A DNA stretch of 64,000 nucleotides. Origin: Actinomycetes bacterium. GTDB taxonomy: Bacteria; Actinomycetota; Acidimicrobiia; Acidimicrobiales; RAAP-2. Within the stretch, counting starts at the first letter, position 1. Each line of letters starts with the position of its first letter. Below the pieces are notes generated by a model. It was given only the letters and a program-made list of their open reading frames with translations, was not told the DNA's origin and made no database searches. The stretch spans positions 1 to 64,000 of the forward strand of contig JAJYVS010000013.1 in the NCBI GenBank assembly GCA_021791895.1, read 5' to 3'. Positions 48,517 to 56,927 of this stretch are shown here, in pieces. The translations under genes were made by a program, and so were the position numbers.

Positions 48517-50852
48517 CGGGGACCCCGCTCGGCACCAGACGCCCGGCCGACCGGGACGGCCTCGGGCACGGCGGGGCGGGCCGCCACGTCCCGGACAGCG
48601 TCGGCCGGCCGCACCTCGACGGCGATTCCGTTCAGGTGGGGATTGCCCGACAACGGGTCCACGAGCTCGTCGGAGCTCAGCCGGTTGACGTTCACCCCCG
48701 GCCGCAGCCGGGCCACCGACAGCGAGGCGCCGGGAAGGTCGTGACCCCAGCCGTGGGGGAGGCTGACTACGCCGGGGAGGATGGCGTCGGTGACCTCGAC
48801 TGTCACCTCGAGCGAGCCCTGCTCGGTCGCCAACGCGGCCATGCCGCCGTCGGCGAGGCCGAAAGCGGTGGCGTCGTCGGGGTGGACCCACAGCGTGCAG
48901 CGCTCCTTACCCTTGGCCAGGGTGCGGACGTTGTGCTGCCACGAGTTGTTGGAGCGCAGGTCGCGCCGCCCGATGAGCACCACCGGCGGCCGCGGCGAGC
49001 CGAGCCGGCCGGCCACCCGGTCGAGGTCGGCGACCAGGGACGGGGTGGCCAGGTCGATGCGCCCGCTCGGGGTGCGCAGCATCTCGGGGATCCGCGGCTC
49101 GAGGGGCCCGAGGTCGATCCCGTGGGGGTGGGCGAGCAGCACGTCGAGCGACAGCCCGCCGGGCACCGCGCCGAAGCCGTCGCCGTAGGGGCCGGTCCGC
49201 AGCGACAGGTCCAACAGGCGCTCGGGCCCCCGACGCGGCGCCAGCCCGGCCACGAGCTCGTCGGGGTCGCGCCCGTGGACCGGGCTGTGGCGGTCGGCCA
49301 CCGCCAGCTCCGTGAGGAGCCGGGCGATGCCCTCGTCCATGGCGTCCACGTCGACGTTGGGCCCGTCCCCCTGCAGGATCCCGGTGAGCGCCAAGAGGAT
49401 CCGCCACTCGGCCACGAGCGAAGGCGCCGGGTCGAGGACCGGCGGCGAGTAGTTGGCGACGTTGCGAACCGAGAACTGGTAGTAGGCGACGTCGTAGTGG
49501 CTCCGCTCGAGGGCCGAGGGGACCGGCAGTACGAGGTCGGCATGGCGGGTGGTCTCGTTCAGGTAGGGGTCGACCGACACCATGAACTCGAGCCCCTCGA
49601 GCGCCCGGACCAGGCGGTCGCTGTTGGGCGCGCTGAGCACCGGGTTGCCGGCGATGGTGACGAACGCCCGGATCTGGCCCTCCCCCGGCGTCTCCATCTC
49701 CTCGGCCATGCAGACCGCCGGCAGTTGCCCGAAGGCCCCGGGGAGGTGCCGGAGGCGGCTGTGGAAGGTGCCGTAGTCGGTGCCCCGCCCCACCCCCGGG
49801 GGCCCCGAGGTGTTGAGGCCGAACGCCGCGCCCTTGGCAAACATCATCCCGCCGGGCCGGTCGAGGTTGCCGGTGGCGACGTTCACCACGTCGAGCAGCC
49901 ACACCGTCACGGTGGCCAGATCCGAGAGGTTGGTGCCGAGCCGGCCGTGGACCGCGGCGCTCGGGGCCTCGAGGAGCTGGGCGGCCAGTCGTCGGATCCG
50001 CTCGGCCGGGACTCCGCAGGTCCCCGAGACGGCCTCGGGGGTGAACGGCTCGAGGGCGGCCCGCACGGTGTCGAGACCGTCCACGTAGCGCCCGACCGGC
50101 CCGGGGTCGGCCCTGGGGTCGGCCAAGAGCGTCCTCGCCAGCGCGGCGAACAGGAGGGCGTCGGTGGAGGGCACGACGGGGAGGTGCTCGTCGGCCGCGG
50201 CGGCGGTCTTGGTGCGACGGGGGTCGATGACCACGACGCGGCCGCCCCGCCGGCGGATGGCGGCGAGGCGCCCCGGCCAGTCCGGGGCGGTGGCCAGGCT
50301 GCCGTTGGACTCGAGGGGGTCGGTGCCCACCAGCACCAGGAGGTCGGTCCGGTCCAGGTCGGGCACGGGGAAGGCGGTGCGGGCGCCGAAGTGGAGCCCC
50401 GAGACGATCTCGCGGGGCCGCTGGTCGATGCTCGCCGCCGCGAAGCGGTTGCGACCGAGGGCCCGCTCGAGGAACGGCGTGTAGACGATGGTCTCGTAGT
50501 TGTGGGACCACGGGTTGCCGCTGTAGAGGCCGACGGCGTCCCGGCCGTGCAGGGCGACGATCGGCGACAGCCGGTCGAAGAGGAGCGAGAAGGCGCCGGC
50601 CCAGTCGATCGGCTCGAACCGGCCGTCGACCTTCACCATCGGCGAACTCAGCCGGTCCGGATCCTCGTGAAGCCCCTTCAACGACGAGCCCTTGGGACAG
50701 ATGAACCCCTTCGAGAAGACGTCGTCGGCGTCACCGCGGATGCGCCGCACCGCGCCCTTCTCGAGTTCGATGGCGAGCCCGCAAGTGGCCTCGCACAGCG
50801 GGCAGGTCCGCAGCGCGGTCGCGACCCCGGCCGGTGCCCCTCCCGAGCTCAC
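48513..50852 (-). CDS. Molybdopterin-dependent oxidoreductase (DMSO-reductase family)
   Basis: The 779-residue protein has an N-terminal 4Fe-4S motif (CPLCEATC with Cys17, 20, 24, and Cys52 in FICPKG). Bis-MGD binding regions follow (LVLVGTDPLESNGS, VVVIDPRRTKTAAAADEHLPV), and a C-terminal molydopterin dinucleotide domain (SNNSWQHNVRTLAKG, VSLPHGWGHD). At the metal-ligand place the sequence reads NRFAAASIDQRPREIVSG, without Cys or Sec. So it is not a typical formate dehydrogenase; Ser or Asp could be the ligand. No signal peptide is present. Its place in a sulfatase operon suggests oxidation of the released alcohol, or a sulfur-oxyanion step. Confidence 0.85.
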   Translation of the reverse strand: MSSGGAPAGVATALRTCPLCEATCGLAIELEKGAVRRIRGDADDVFSKGFICPKGSSLKGLHEDPDRLSSPMVKVDGRFEPIDWAGAFSLLFDRLSPIVALHGRDAVGLYSGNPWSHNYETIVYTPFLERALGRNRFAAASIDQRPREIVSGLHFGARTAFPVPDLDRTDLLVLVGTDPLESNGSLATAPDWPGRLAAIRRRGGRVVVIDPRRTKTAAAADEHLPVVPSTDALLFAALARTLLADPRADPGPVGRYVDGLDTVRAALEPFTPEAVSGTCGVPAERIRRLAAQLLEAPSAAVHGRLGTNLSDLATVTVWLLDVVNVATGNLDRPGGMMFAKGAAFGLNTSGPPGVGRGTDYGTFHSRLRHLPGAFGQLPAVCMAEEMETPGEGQIRAFVTIAGNPVLSAPNSDRLVRALEGLEFMVSVDPYLNETTRHADLVLPVPSALERSHYDVAYYQFSVRNVANYSPPVLDPAPSLVAEWRILLALTGILQGDGPNVDVDAMDEGIARLLTELAVADRHSPVHGRDPDELVAGLAPRRGPERLLDLSLRTGPYGDGFGAVPGGLSLDVLLAHPHGIDLGPLEPRIPEMLRTPSGRIDLATPSLVADLDRVAGRLGSPRPPVVLIGRRDLRSNNSWQHNVRTLAKGKERCTLWVHPDDATAFGLADGGMAALATEQGSLEVTVEVTDAILPGVVSLPHGWGHDLPGASLSVARLRPGVNVNRLSSDELVDPLSGNPHLNGIAVEVRPADAVRDVAARPAVPEAVPVGRASGAERGPR

Positions 50853-52156
50853 GGGGCGGCCCCGGCGCCCGCCTGCTCGTTGGCCCGTTCGAGCTCGTCG
50901 GCGCCGTTCAGGTACAGGCTCTGGGTGACATACGAGGGGTTGCCTAGCGCCGCCAACCGGCACAGCTCGGCCTTGAGGGACCGGGCCTCGAGCGTCGCCG
51001 GGTCGTGCCCCTCGCCCAGGGCCAGGAGGTCGACGACGTGCAGGGCGAGCCGGAGCTCGCCGGCGTCGCGCAGGTGGCGGGCCCGCTCGAGCACCAGCTC
51101 GGTGTCGCCCAGGGCGGCCCGCACCTCCCGGGCGACGTCGGCCGGGTGGGCGGGGTGCAACGACGTCGGGTTCAGGTCCTCCCACCACCCGAATTGGCTG
51201 CGATAGACGTCGCGCAGGACGTGCTCGAGGGAGGTGTAGCCCTCGGCGAGCCACGGCCTGGCGAAGATCTCGGGGTCGGGGGTGACGGAGTTGACGATCT
51301 CGGCCACGTTGCGTCCCTCGTTCATCAGCTCGACCACGGCCCGGTGACACCACCGCAGCGCCGCCGCCGTCGAGCTCAGGTAGTCCTCGATGTGGCCGCG
51401 GCCTTGGAGGGGTTCGCCGAACTCGCAGATGAGGACCTCGGCGGGGTAGGTGGCCAGGCGATCCAGGGTGTCGGCCCACCGCAACGGGTCGCGCAGCGGG
51501 CGCTGGGGGCTGCCGACGTTGGGCAGGAAGGGGATACAGCTCGGCCCCCCGTAGAGGATCCGGTCCTCTCGGATCCAGCAGGCGACGGCGTCGTCGGTCT
51601 CGGACGGCGCGGCGAGGACCTCGACGGTCCGGCCCGGCGTCTCGATGACCAGGCGGTCGGTGAAGGTGTGGGTGGGCTCCACGAAGGCGAAGACCCGCCC
51701 GGCGAGCGAGCCCCTCGGATAGCGGAACTGGCGCTCGATGATCCGGTTCTGCAGCTCGTTCGTCTCGAGGTAGCGGCGCTGGCGGCGCACGACGTTGGCG
51801 TGGCCGACGATGCGGGGCACCCGCCCGGTGGTTCGGACGCAGTCGATGACCCACTCCCGGCACCCGAGGTTGTAGCGCTGGTGGCCGTGGCTGAAGACGA
51901 TGTCGCTGAACGGTGCGTCGGTCCGCGACCGGATGGCCGCCAGCGACTGGGCCGGCTGGTCTCCGGTGTCGATCTGCACCAGCCCGTGGGCGGTCTCGAT
52001 GGTGACCAACCAGCCCGCCTGCTGCTGGCCGAAGATGCCCGGGCCGAGGTCGACCAGCGCGTGCGAGCCAACGAGCACGTCGCCGCTCCGGTCGATCTGC
52101 TCGAGCGCCCCGTCGCCGGTCGTGGCGTCGTCGGGTTCGTCCGTGTCCTCGGCCAT
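50849..52156 (-). CDS. Alkylsulfatase-like MBL-fold protein with altered metal motif
   Basis: The 435-residue protein has an MBL fold and a C-terminal alkylsulfatase dimerisation segment (PWLAEGYTSLEHVLRDVYRSQFGWWEDLNPTSLHPA). The core metal motif reads FSHGHQRYNLG: His90 and His92 are kept, but the D-H of H-x-H-x-D-H is replaced by R-Y. A later histidine (VGHANVV) is present. One metal site may be lost, so the activity may differ from SdsA1-like alkylsulfatases. ATG 52156 follows the sulfatase by 65 bases; the stop overlaps the oxidoreductase GTG. Confidence 0.83.
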   Translation of the reverse strand: MAEDTDEPDDATTGDGALEQIDRSGDVLVGSHALVDLGPGIFGQQQAGWLVTIETAHGLVQIDTGDQPAQSLAAIRSRTDAPFSDIVFSHGHQRYNLGCREWVIDCVRTTGRVPRIVGHANVVRRQRRYLETNELQNRIIERQFRYPRGSLAGRVFAFVEPTHTFTDRLVIETPGRTVEVLAAPSETDDAVACWIREDRILYGGPSCIPFLPNVGSPQRPLRDPLRWADTLDRLATYPAEVLICEFGEPLQGRGHIEDYLSSTAAALRWCHRAVVELMNEGRNVAEIVNSVTPDPEIFARPWLAEGYTSLEHVLRDVYRSQFGWWEDLNPTSLHPAHPADVAREVRAALGDTELVLERARHLRDAGELRLALHVVDLLALGEGHDPATLEARSLKAELCRLAALGNPSYVTQSLYLNGADELERANEQAGAGAAP

Positions 52157-52221
52157 GGTCCTCGCTCTCGTCTCGCTTTCTGGCCTCTCGCTCTCTGGCC
52201 TCTCGTTCAGGTGCCGCTACC

Positions 52222-54561
52222 TCACTGGGTCGCCAAGTCTGCCCGGACCTCCAAGAGCGCATCCTGCGTGTCGACCGGGGGCGCCTTGGAGAGCAGCTCG
52301 AGCACGACCTCGTGGATGGTGCCCGAGAAGGCGAAGGGCGACCGGTAGCGGGGCCAGACCGGCGTCACGCTGTCCGAGCCAACCTCGAACCCCTCGGCCA
52401 CGGCGTAGGTGATGAGGTTGGTACCCCCGATATCCACCGCGCCGACAACGGCGCCGTCGAGCACGAGCCTGGCCGCGCCGGCGTTCGCCCCGTCACTCGC
52501 GAACTCGACCACGACCTCGTGGGGGCCGGGGTCGACCGGGGCGGCCGAGGTGGCCACGTAATGGGCGCGCTCGAGGTGGTTGATCGCGTAGTGGAGCCGG
52601 CCGTCGAGGAGGCACAGCGTGTACCCGCCGCTCTCGCCTCCGCTGGCCACGATCACGCCCTCGGCGCCGGTCGAAGGAACGGTGATCCGGGCGGTGATCC
52701 GGTGCGACCGGTTGCGCACGTCGGGGGACCCGCTCCTCGGCAGGCGCACCCGCTCGGTGAACCGGTAGGTCTCGCGGGGCTCGACGATGCGGGGCCGGGG
52801 GGCGAAGAGCCGCTCGAGCATCGAGTCGTCGAGGGGGAACACCTGGTGGTCCTCCGCCTCGCGCCGCCAGCGCGCGATCAACTCGGCCAACCGTTCGGGC
52901 TCGGCGGCCGCCAGGTCGTGCTGCTCGGCCGGGTCCTCGTCGAGGTGGTACAGCTCCCAGGTGTCGGCGTCGGGGTCGCCGTCGTGCAGCTCGGCGTCGA
53001 CGAACCCGATCCGCCGGAGGACCCCCTTCGACCAGTGCAGGGCGACCGCCTTCCACCCGTCGGCCCAGATGGCCCGGTGGGCGAACATCTCGAAGTACTG
53101 GTGGGTCTTCCTCGTGGGCGCGCCGGGGTCGGTGAAGGTGTAGGCGAAGCTCTCCCCCTCGAGCGGTCGCTGGCGGTGCCCCGCCACCTCGTCGGGCCAC
53201 GCCAGCCCGGTCGTCTCCAAGATGGTGGGCACCACGTCGACCACGTGGTGGAACTGGGTGCGGATGGCACCGGGGTCGGCGATACGGTTCGGGTACGACA
53301 CGATCAAGGGATCCCGGGTCCCGCCCTCGTGGACGAAGGCCTTGTACATCCGGTTGGGGGTGTTGCCGGCCATGGCCCAGCCGCTCGCGTAGTGGGGGTG
53401 GGTCCCCGGCTGCCCCCAGTCCTCTACGTGGGCCAGCATCTCCTCCACTGAGGCCGCCTCGCCGTTCAGGAACCACAGCTCGTTGACGAAGCCCGCGGGA
53501 CCGCCCTCCGAGCTGGCCCCGTTGTCGCTCAGGAAGATCACCAGCGTCCGCTGGCGCAGGCCGCTGTCGTCCAGGTAGGCGAGGAGCCGGCCGATCTGCG
53601 CGTCGGTGTGGGTCACGAAGCCGGCGAAGACCTCCATCTGCCGGGCGAACAGCCGCTGGCGGTCGGCCGAGAGGTCGTCCCATGCCTCGACCCCCGGGTT
53701 GCGCGGCGGCACCTCGACCGAGTCGGGCAGGAGGCCGAGCTCCTGCTGGCGGGCCAGGGTCTCGGCCCGCACCACGTCCCAACCGACGTCGAACACCCCG
53801 GCGTAGGGCCCGACGAACTCAGCCGGAGCGTGGTGGGGCGAGTGGGGCGCCCCGAAGGCCAGGTAGGTGAAGAACGGCTTGGACGGGGCGACCGCCTGGC
53901 GCTCGGCGATCCAGCCGATGGCCTTGTCCACCAGATCGGCCGAGAGGTGGTAGCCCTCCTCGGGGGTCGCCGGGGCGTCGGTCGAATGGTTGTCCTCGAC
54001 CAGCTCTGGGTGCCACTGGGAGGTGAGCCCGGCTAAGAAGCCGTAGAAGCGCTCGAAGCCCTGGGCGAGGGGCCACCGATCGAACGGGCCGGCCGGGGTG
54101 GTCTGCTCGTCCGGGGTGAGGTGCCACTTGCCGAGGGCCATGGTGTTGTAGCCGGCGTCGCGAAGGACCGCCGGCAGCATGGCGCAGTCCTTGGGGATCC
54201 GCCCGTTGTAGCCCGGGTACCCCGTCGAACGCTCCATGATCGCCGCGACCCCGACGCTGTGGTGGTTGCGCCCGGTCAACAGGGCGGCTCGGGTCGGGGA
54301 GCACAGGGCGGTGGTGTGGAAGTTCTGGTAGCGCAGTCCTTGAGCGGCCAGCCGGTCGAGGTTGGGGGTGGCGATCCGGCCCCCGAGGCCGCCGTAGCAG
54401 CCGAGCTGCGCGAAACCGAGGTCGTCGACGACCACCACGACGACGTTCGGCGCCCCCTCGGGCGGGCTCGGCGGGACCGGCCACGACGGCGACGAGTCGG
54501 CGGTCGTCGTGCCGATCACCCCGCTGAATGTGCCCCCGTCGGGATAGGTCGAGATCGTCAC
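52222..54561 (-). CDS. Arylsulfatase (type I, formylglycine-dependent)
   Basis: The 779-residue protein is a large arylsulfatase. The metal-binding DD is in VVVVVVDDLGFAQLGCYGG. The formylglycine motif is CSPTRAALLTGR with Cys87 as the residue to be modified. LGKWHLTP and FLSDNGASSEGG supply other active-site residues. The last 200 residues form a beta-rich domain (HRITARITVPSTGAEGVIVASGGESGGYTL). No signal peptide is visible, so it is likely cytoplasmic. GTG 54561 has AAAGGACT upstream. It leads the operon with MBL, oxidoreductase and anSME genes. Confidence 0.92.
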   Translation of the reverse strand: MTISTYPDGGTFSGVIGTTTADSSPSWPVPPSPPEGAPNVVVVVVDDLGFAQLGCYGGLGGRIATPNLDRLAAQGLRYQNFHTTALCSPTRAALLTGRNHHSVGVAAIMERSTGYPGYNGRIPKDCAMLPAVLRDAGYNTMALGKWHLTPDEQTTPAGPFDRWPLAQGFERFYGFLAGLTSQWHPELVEDNHSTDAPATPEEGYHLSADLVDKAIGWIAERQAVAPSKPFFTYLAFGAPHSPHHAPAEFVGPYAGVFDVGWDVVRAETLARQQELGLLPDSVEVPPRNPGVEAWDDLSADRQRLFARQMEVFAGFVTHTDAQIGRLLAYLDDSGLRQRTLVIFLSDNGASSEGGPAGFVNELWFLNGEAASVEEMLAHVEDWGQPGTHPHYASGWAMAGNTPNRMYKAFVHEGGTRDPLIVSYPNRIADPGAIRTQFHHVVDVVPTILETTGLAWPDEVAGHRQRPLEGESFAYTFTDPGAPTRKTHQYFEMFAHRAIWADGWKAVALHWSKGVLRRIGFVDAELHDGDPDADTWELYHLDEDPAEQHDLAAAEPERLAELIARWRREAEDHQVFPLDDSMLERLFAPRPRIVEPRETYRFTERVRLPRSGSPDVRNRSHRITARITVPSTGAEGVIVASGGESGGYTLCLLDGRLHYAINHLERAHYVATSAAPVDPGPHEVVVEFASDGANAGAARLVLDGAVVGAVDIGGTNLITYAVAEGFEVGSDSVTPVWPRYRSPFAFSGTIHEVVLELLSKAPPVDTQDALLEVRADLATQ

Positions 54562-54735
54562 GGCGTCCAGTCCTTTCGTCGTCCCCCGCGACCGCCCTTG
54601 TCGGCTCGGTCCCCGGCGTTGCCCCACCGAGGCGCCCGGATGGCCGCCCCGTCGGGCTCGGAGGCCGCGTCACCCGCGCCGATCCCGGCGGACGACCGGA
54701 CCCGCGCTAAGCCCCGCTCTGGACTATTCCAGGCG

Positions 54736-54747
54736 TTGTCTACGCCA
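54736..54747 (-). promoter_or_regulatory. Candidate GntR operator upstream of the sulfatase operon
   Basis: TTGTCTACGCCA shares TGTCTAYRCCA with a second site at 55557-55567 before the gntR gene. It lies inside a small palindrome, GGCGT-TGTCT-ACGCC. The form recalls the GTCTAGAC-like sites of HutC-type GntR regulators. It is 175 bases upstream of the sulfatase GTG, near where a promoter is expected. Confidence 0.5.
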
Positions 54748-54792
54748 GGGACGGGGACCTGTCAACCGCCCCGCCCAAGGGGGGCCGGTTCC

Positions 54793-55521
54793 TCAGGACC
54801 GCGGGCGCGGGCCGGGGCGAACCGGGTGGCGGCGGTCGGCGAACGAGATCGCCACGACGTCGGAGCGCCAGTGCTCGAGGTCGACGCCCACCACCTCGTC
54901 GTGGCTGTGGTGGACCCGGGTCACGTCGAGGACCGGCTGGCGGGCGGTGATCCCGAGGACCGGGGCCAGCTCCGGTCCCACCGTGGCCGCCACGACGGTC
55001 ACCTGGTTGTGGGTGAGCTCGACCCCGCTCCGCCGGCCGGCGGTCGCGAACGAGTCGCGCAACGGCGCGGCGAGCTCGTCGTCGGTGAGCACCCGTCGCA
55101 GGTCGGGCCGGAGGTAGGAGTGGGCCGCGACGACCAGCCGGCCGTCGAACGTGTACTTCCGCAGGGCGGCGAAGACGAGGCCCGGCCGCGGCGGGGGCGG
55201 CTGGCCGGCCGGGTCGGTCGTCACCACCTCGATGGACAGCCGCTCCTTGGGGATGCCCGGACCGAAGGGGTCGTACTCGAACCGGGGCGGGTTGACGAAC
55301 CACCCGACCCGTTCCCGGCGCTCGATGAGCCCCTGGTGGGCCAGGTACTCGAGCGCGACCCGGACCGTGGGCCGCTGCACCGAAAAGCGCTCGGCCAGAC
55401 TGCGCTCGGAGGGGAGCGGCGAGCCCGCCGGGCCGTCACCGCCGTACTCGGCCGCCAACACCTCGGCGATCTCGAGGGACCGCCACCGCCGCCGACCGTT
55501 CCCGGCCGCCGGGCCGCTCAT
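54793..55521 (-). CDS. GntR-family regulator with UTRA domain (HutC type)
   Basis: The 242-residue protein has the GntR winged helix (RRRWRSLEIAEVLAAEYG, then PLPSERSLAERFSVQRPTVRVALEYLAHQGLIERRERVGWFV). The C-terminal UTRA effector domain is helped by the words TFDGRLVVAAHSYLRP and PVLDVTRVHHSHDEVVGVDLEHWRSDVVAIS. It is on the same strand upstream of the sulfatase. It probably senses a ligand, perhaps a sulfate ester or its alcohol, and controls the operon and itself. Confidence 0.88.
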   Translation of the reverse strand: MSGPAAGNGRRRWRSLEIAEVLAAEYGGDGPAGSPLPSERSLAERFSVQRPTVRVALEYLAHQGLIERRERVGWFVNPPRFEYDPFGPGIPKERLSIEVVTTDPAGQPPPPRPGLVFAALRKYTFDGRLVVAAHSYLRPDLRRVLTDDELAAPLRDSFATAGRRSGVELTHNQVTVVAATVGPELAPVLGITARQPVLDVTRVHHSHDEVVGVDLEHWRSDVVAISFADRRHPVRPGPRPRS

Positions 55522-55556
55522 CGCTGGCACGAACCGGTCGAGCGGTCCATGGGCTC

Positions 55557-55567
55557 TGTCTATACCA
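55557..55567 (-). promoter_or_regulatory. Candidate GntR operator upstream of gntR
   Basis: TGTCTATACCA lies 36 bases before ATG 55521. It matches the site at 54737 in nine of eleven bases and contains GTCTATAC, close to the GTMTAKAC form of HutC-class operators. Autoregulation is suggested. Confidence 0.5.
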
Positions 55568-55634
55568 CCGTCGAAGTGGCCCAACGGGGCACCGTCACGG
55601 GCATCGGGCGTGGTGGGCCGGCAGGGTGGGGCTC

Positions 55635-56447
55635 TCATGGCCGCCGCCCTGCGCCCCGCTGTCGGGCCACCTCGAAGCAGGCGACGGTGGCCGCCGCCGC
55701 GACGTTGAGCGAAGCCACCCCGCCGTGTTCGGGGATGGCCACCACCGCGTCGCAGCGGCGTCGGACCAACGGGGCCAGGCCCTTCTCCTCCCCGCCCACC
55801 ACCAAGGCAAGCGGCCCCTCCGAGAGGTCCAGCCCGTAGAGGGAGCGGGCGGCGTCGGCGGCCAGCCCGACGGTGCGGACCCCGGCCGTCGCCAGGGTCG
55901 CGAGCGCCGACGCGATCCCGCCGACCACCGAGAAGTCCAGGTGCTCCACCGCCCCGGCGGCCACTTTGACCGCCGAGGGAGAGAGGTGGACCGAGCGGTG
56001 CTTGGGGAGGACCACCCCGCCCACGCCGGCGCCGGCGGCGCTGCGCAACATGGCGCCGAGGTTCTGGGGGTCGGTGACCCCCGCCACCACGAGGAGGAAC
56101 GGCGACCGGTCGACCAGCGCGCCGAGCTCCACCGGCCGGCACGGCTCGGCCGTGGCGATCACCCCCTGGGGGGCCGCCGTCTTGGCCCGGGCGGCCAGCC
56201 TGGCCCAGGGCACGGGCTCAAGCGGGACCCGGCCCCGGGCCGCCAGCCGTTCGATCTCGTCGAGCAGGGGGGAGGGGTCCTGGCCCTCGGCCAGGGTGAC
56301 GCGGCGGACCCGGCGTCGGCGGACGGCCAAGAGCTCGAGGACCGCCCGGCGCCCCTCCACCTGGTCCCCGCCGAGCGGGTGGGCCGGGGGTCGCCGGGCG
56401 CCGGTCCGTTCCGGGCGCGCCTGGCGTCGCCTCGGCGGCGGGCTCAC
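55635..56447 (-). CDS. rlmB: 23S rRNA 2'-O-ribose methyltransferase (RlmB/TrmH family)
   Basis: The 270-residue protein has an N-terminal ribosomal-RNA-binding part (GDQVEGRRAVLELL) and the SPOUT core: VVAGVTDPQNLGAMLRSAAGAGVGGVVLPKHRS, LALVVGGEEKGLAPLVRRRCDAVVAIPEHGGVASLNVAAAATVACFE. This is the knot signature. It is in the conserved actinobacterial order carD-ispD-ispF-(cysS)-rlmB, but cysS is missing between ispF and rlmB. The ATG overlaps the ispF end. Confidence 0.9.
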   Translation of the reverse strand: MSPPPRRRQARPERTGARRPPAHPLGGDQVEGRRAVLELLAVRRRRVRRVTLAEGQDPSPLLDEIERLAARGRVPLEPVPWARLAARAKTAAPQGVIATAEPCRPVELGALVDRSPFLLVVAGVTDPQNLGAMLRSAAGAGVGGVVLPKHRSVHLSPSAVKVAAGAVEHLDFSVVGGIASALATLATAGVRTVGLAADAARSLYGLDLSEGPLALVVGGEEKGLAPLVRRRCDAVVAIPEHGGVASLNVAAAATVACFEVARQRGAGRRP

Positions 56448-56926
56448 GGTCGGGGATCGGCCGGGGCCAGGAGCACCACGGCTAAACAGGCGATCCCCTC
56501 GGCCCGCCCGATCGCCCCCAGGCCCTCGCCGCGGGTTGCCTTGACCGAGACCGGGGCGCCGAGGACCGCGCCCAGCGCGTCGGCCATCGCCGGCAACAGG
56601 CCGGCCAGGCGGGGGGTCTCGGCCACCACCGTCAGGTCGGCGTTCACCGGCGCCAGGCCGGCGTCGGCGGCCAGCCCGACCACCTGCGCCAGGAGCGCCC
56701 GGCTGTTGGCGCCGGCCCAGGCGGGGTCGGTGTCGGGGAAGTGGGTGCCGAGGTCGCCGAGGGCCGCCGCGCCGAGCACCGCGTCGGCCAGGGCATGGGT
56801 CACGACGTCGGCGTCGCTGTGGCCAGCGAGACCTCGGACCGAGGGCATCTCCACCCCGCCCAGCACGAGGCGGCGGGAGGGGTCGTCGGAGAACGGGTGG
56901 ACGTCGAAGCCCTGCCCGACCCGCAC
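56444..56926 (-). CDS. ispF: 2-C-methyl-D-erythritol 2,4-cyclodiphosphate synthase
   Basis: This enzyme of the MEP isoprenoid route has the zinc-binding start RVGQGFDVHPFSDDPSRRLVLGGVEMP, the motif GLAGHSDADVVTHALADAVLGAAALGDLGTHFPDTDP, and VKATRGEGLGAIGRAEGIA. The length (160 aa) is normal. It is cotranscribed with ispD (one base apart) and rlmB (overlap). Confidence 0.95.
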   Translation of the reverse strand: MRVGQGFDVHPFSDDPSRRLVLGGVEMPSVRGLAGHSDADVVTHALADAVLGAAALGDLGTHFPDTDPAWAGANSRALLAQVVGLAADAGLAPVNADLTVVAETPRLAGLLPAMADALGAVLGAPVSVKATRGEGLGAIGRAEGIACLAVVLLAPADPRP

Positions 56927-56927
56927 C

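Noticed and set aside
48513-52262. Minus-strand open frame of 1249 codons as one fusion protein
   Set aside because: The part before 50852 is out of frame with the true MBL gene and has no domain. The real oxidoreductase starts at GTG 50852.
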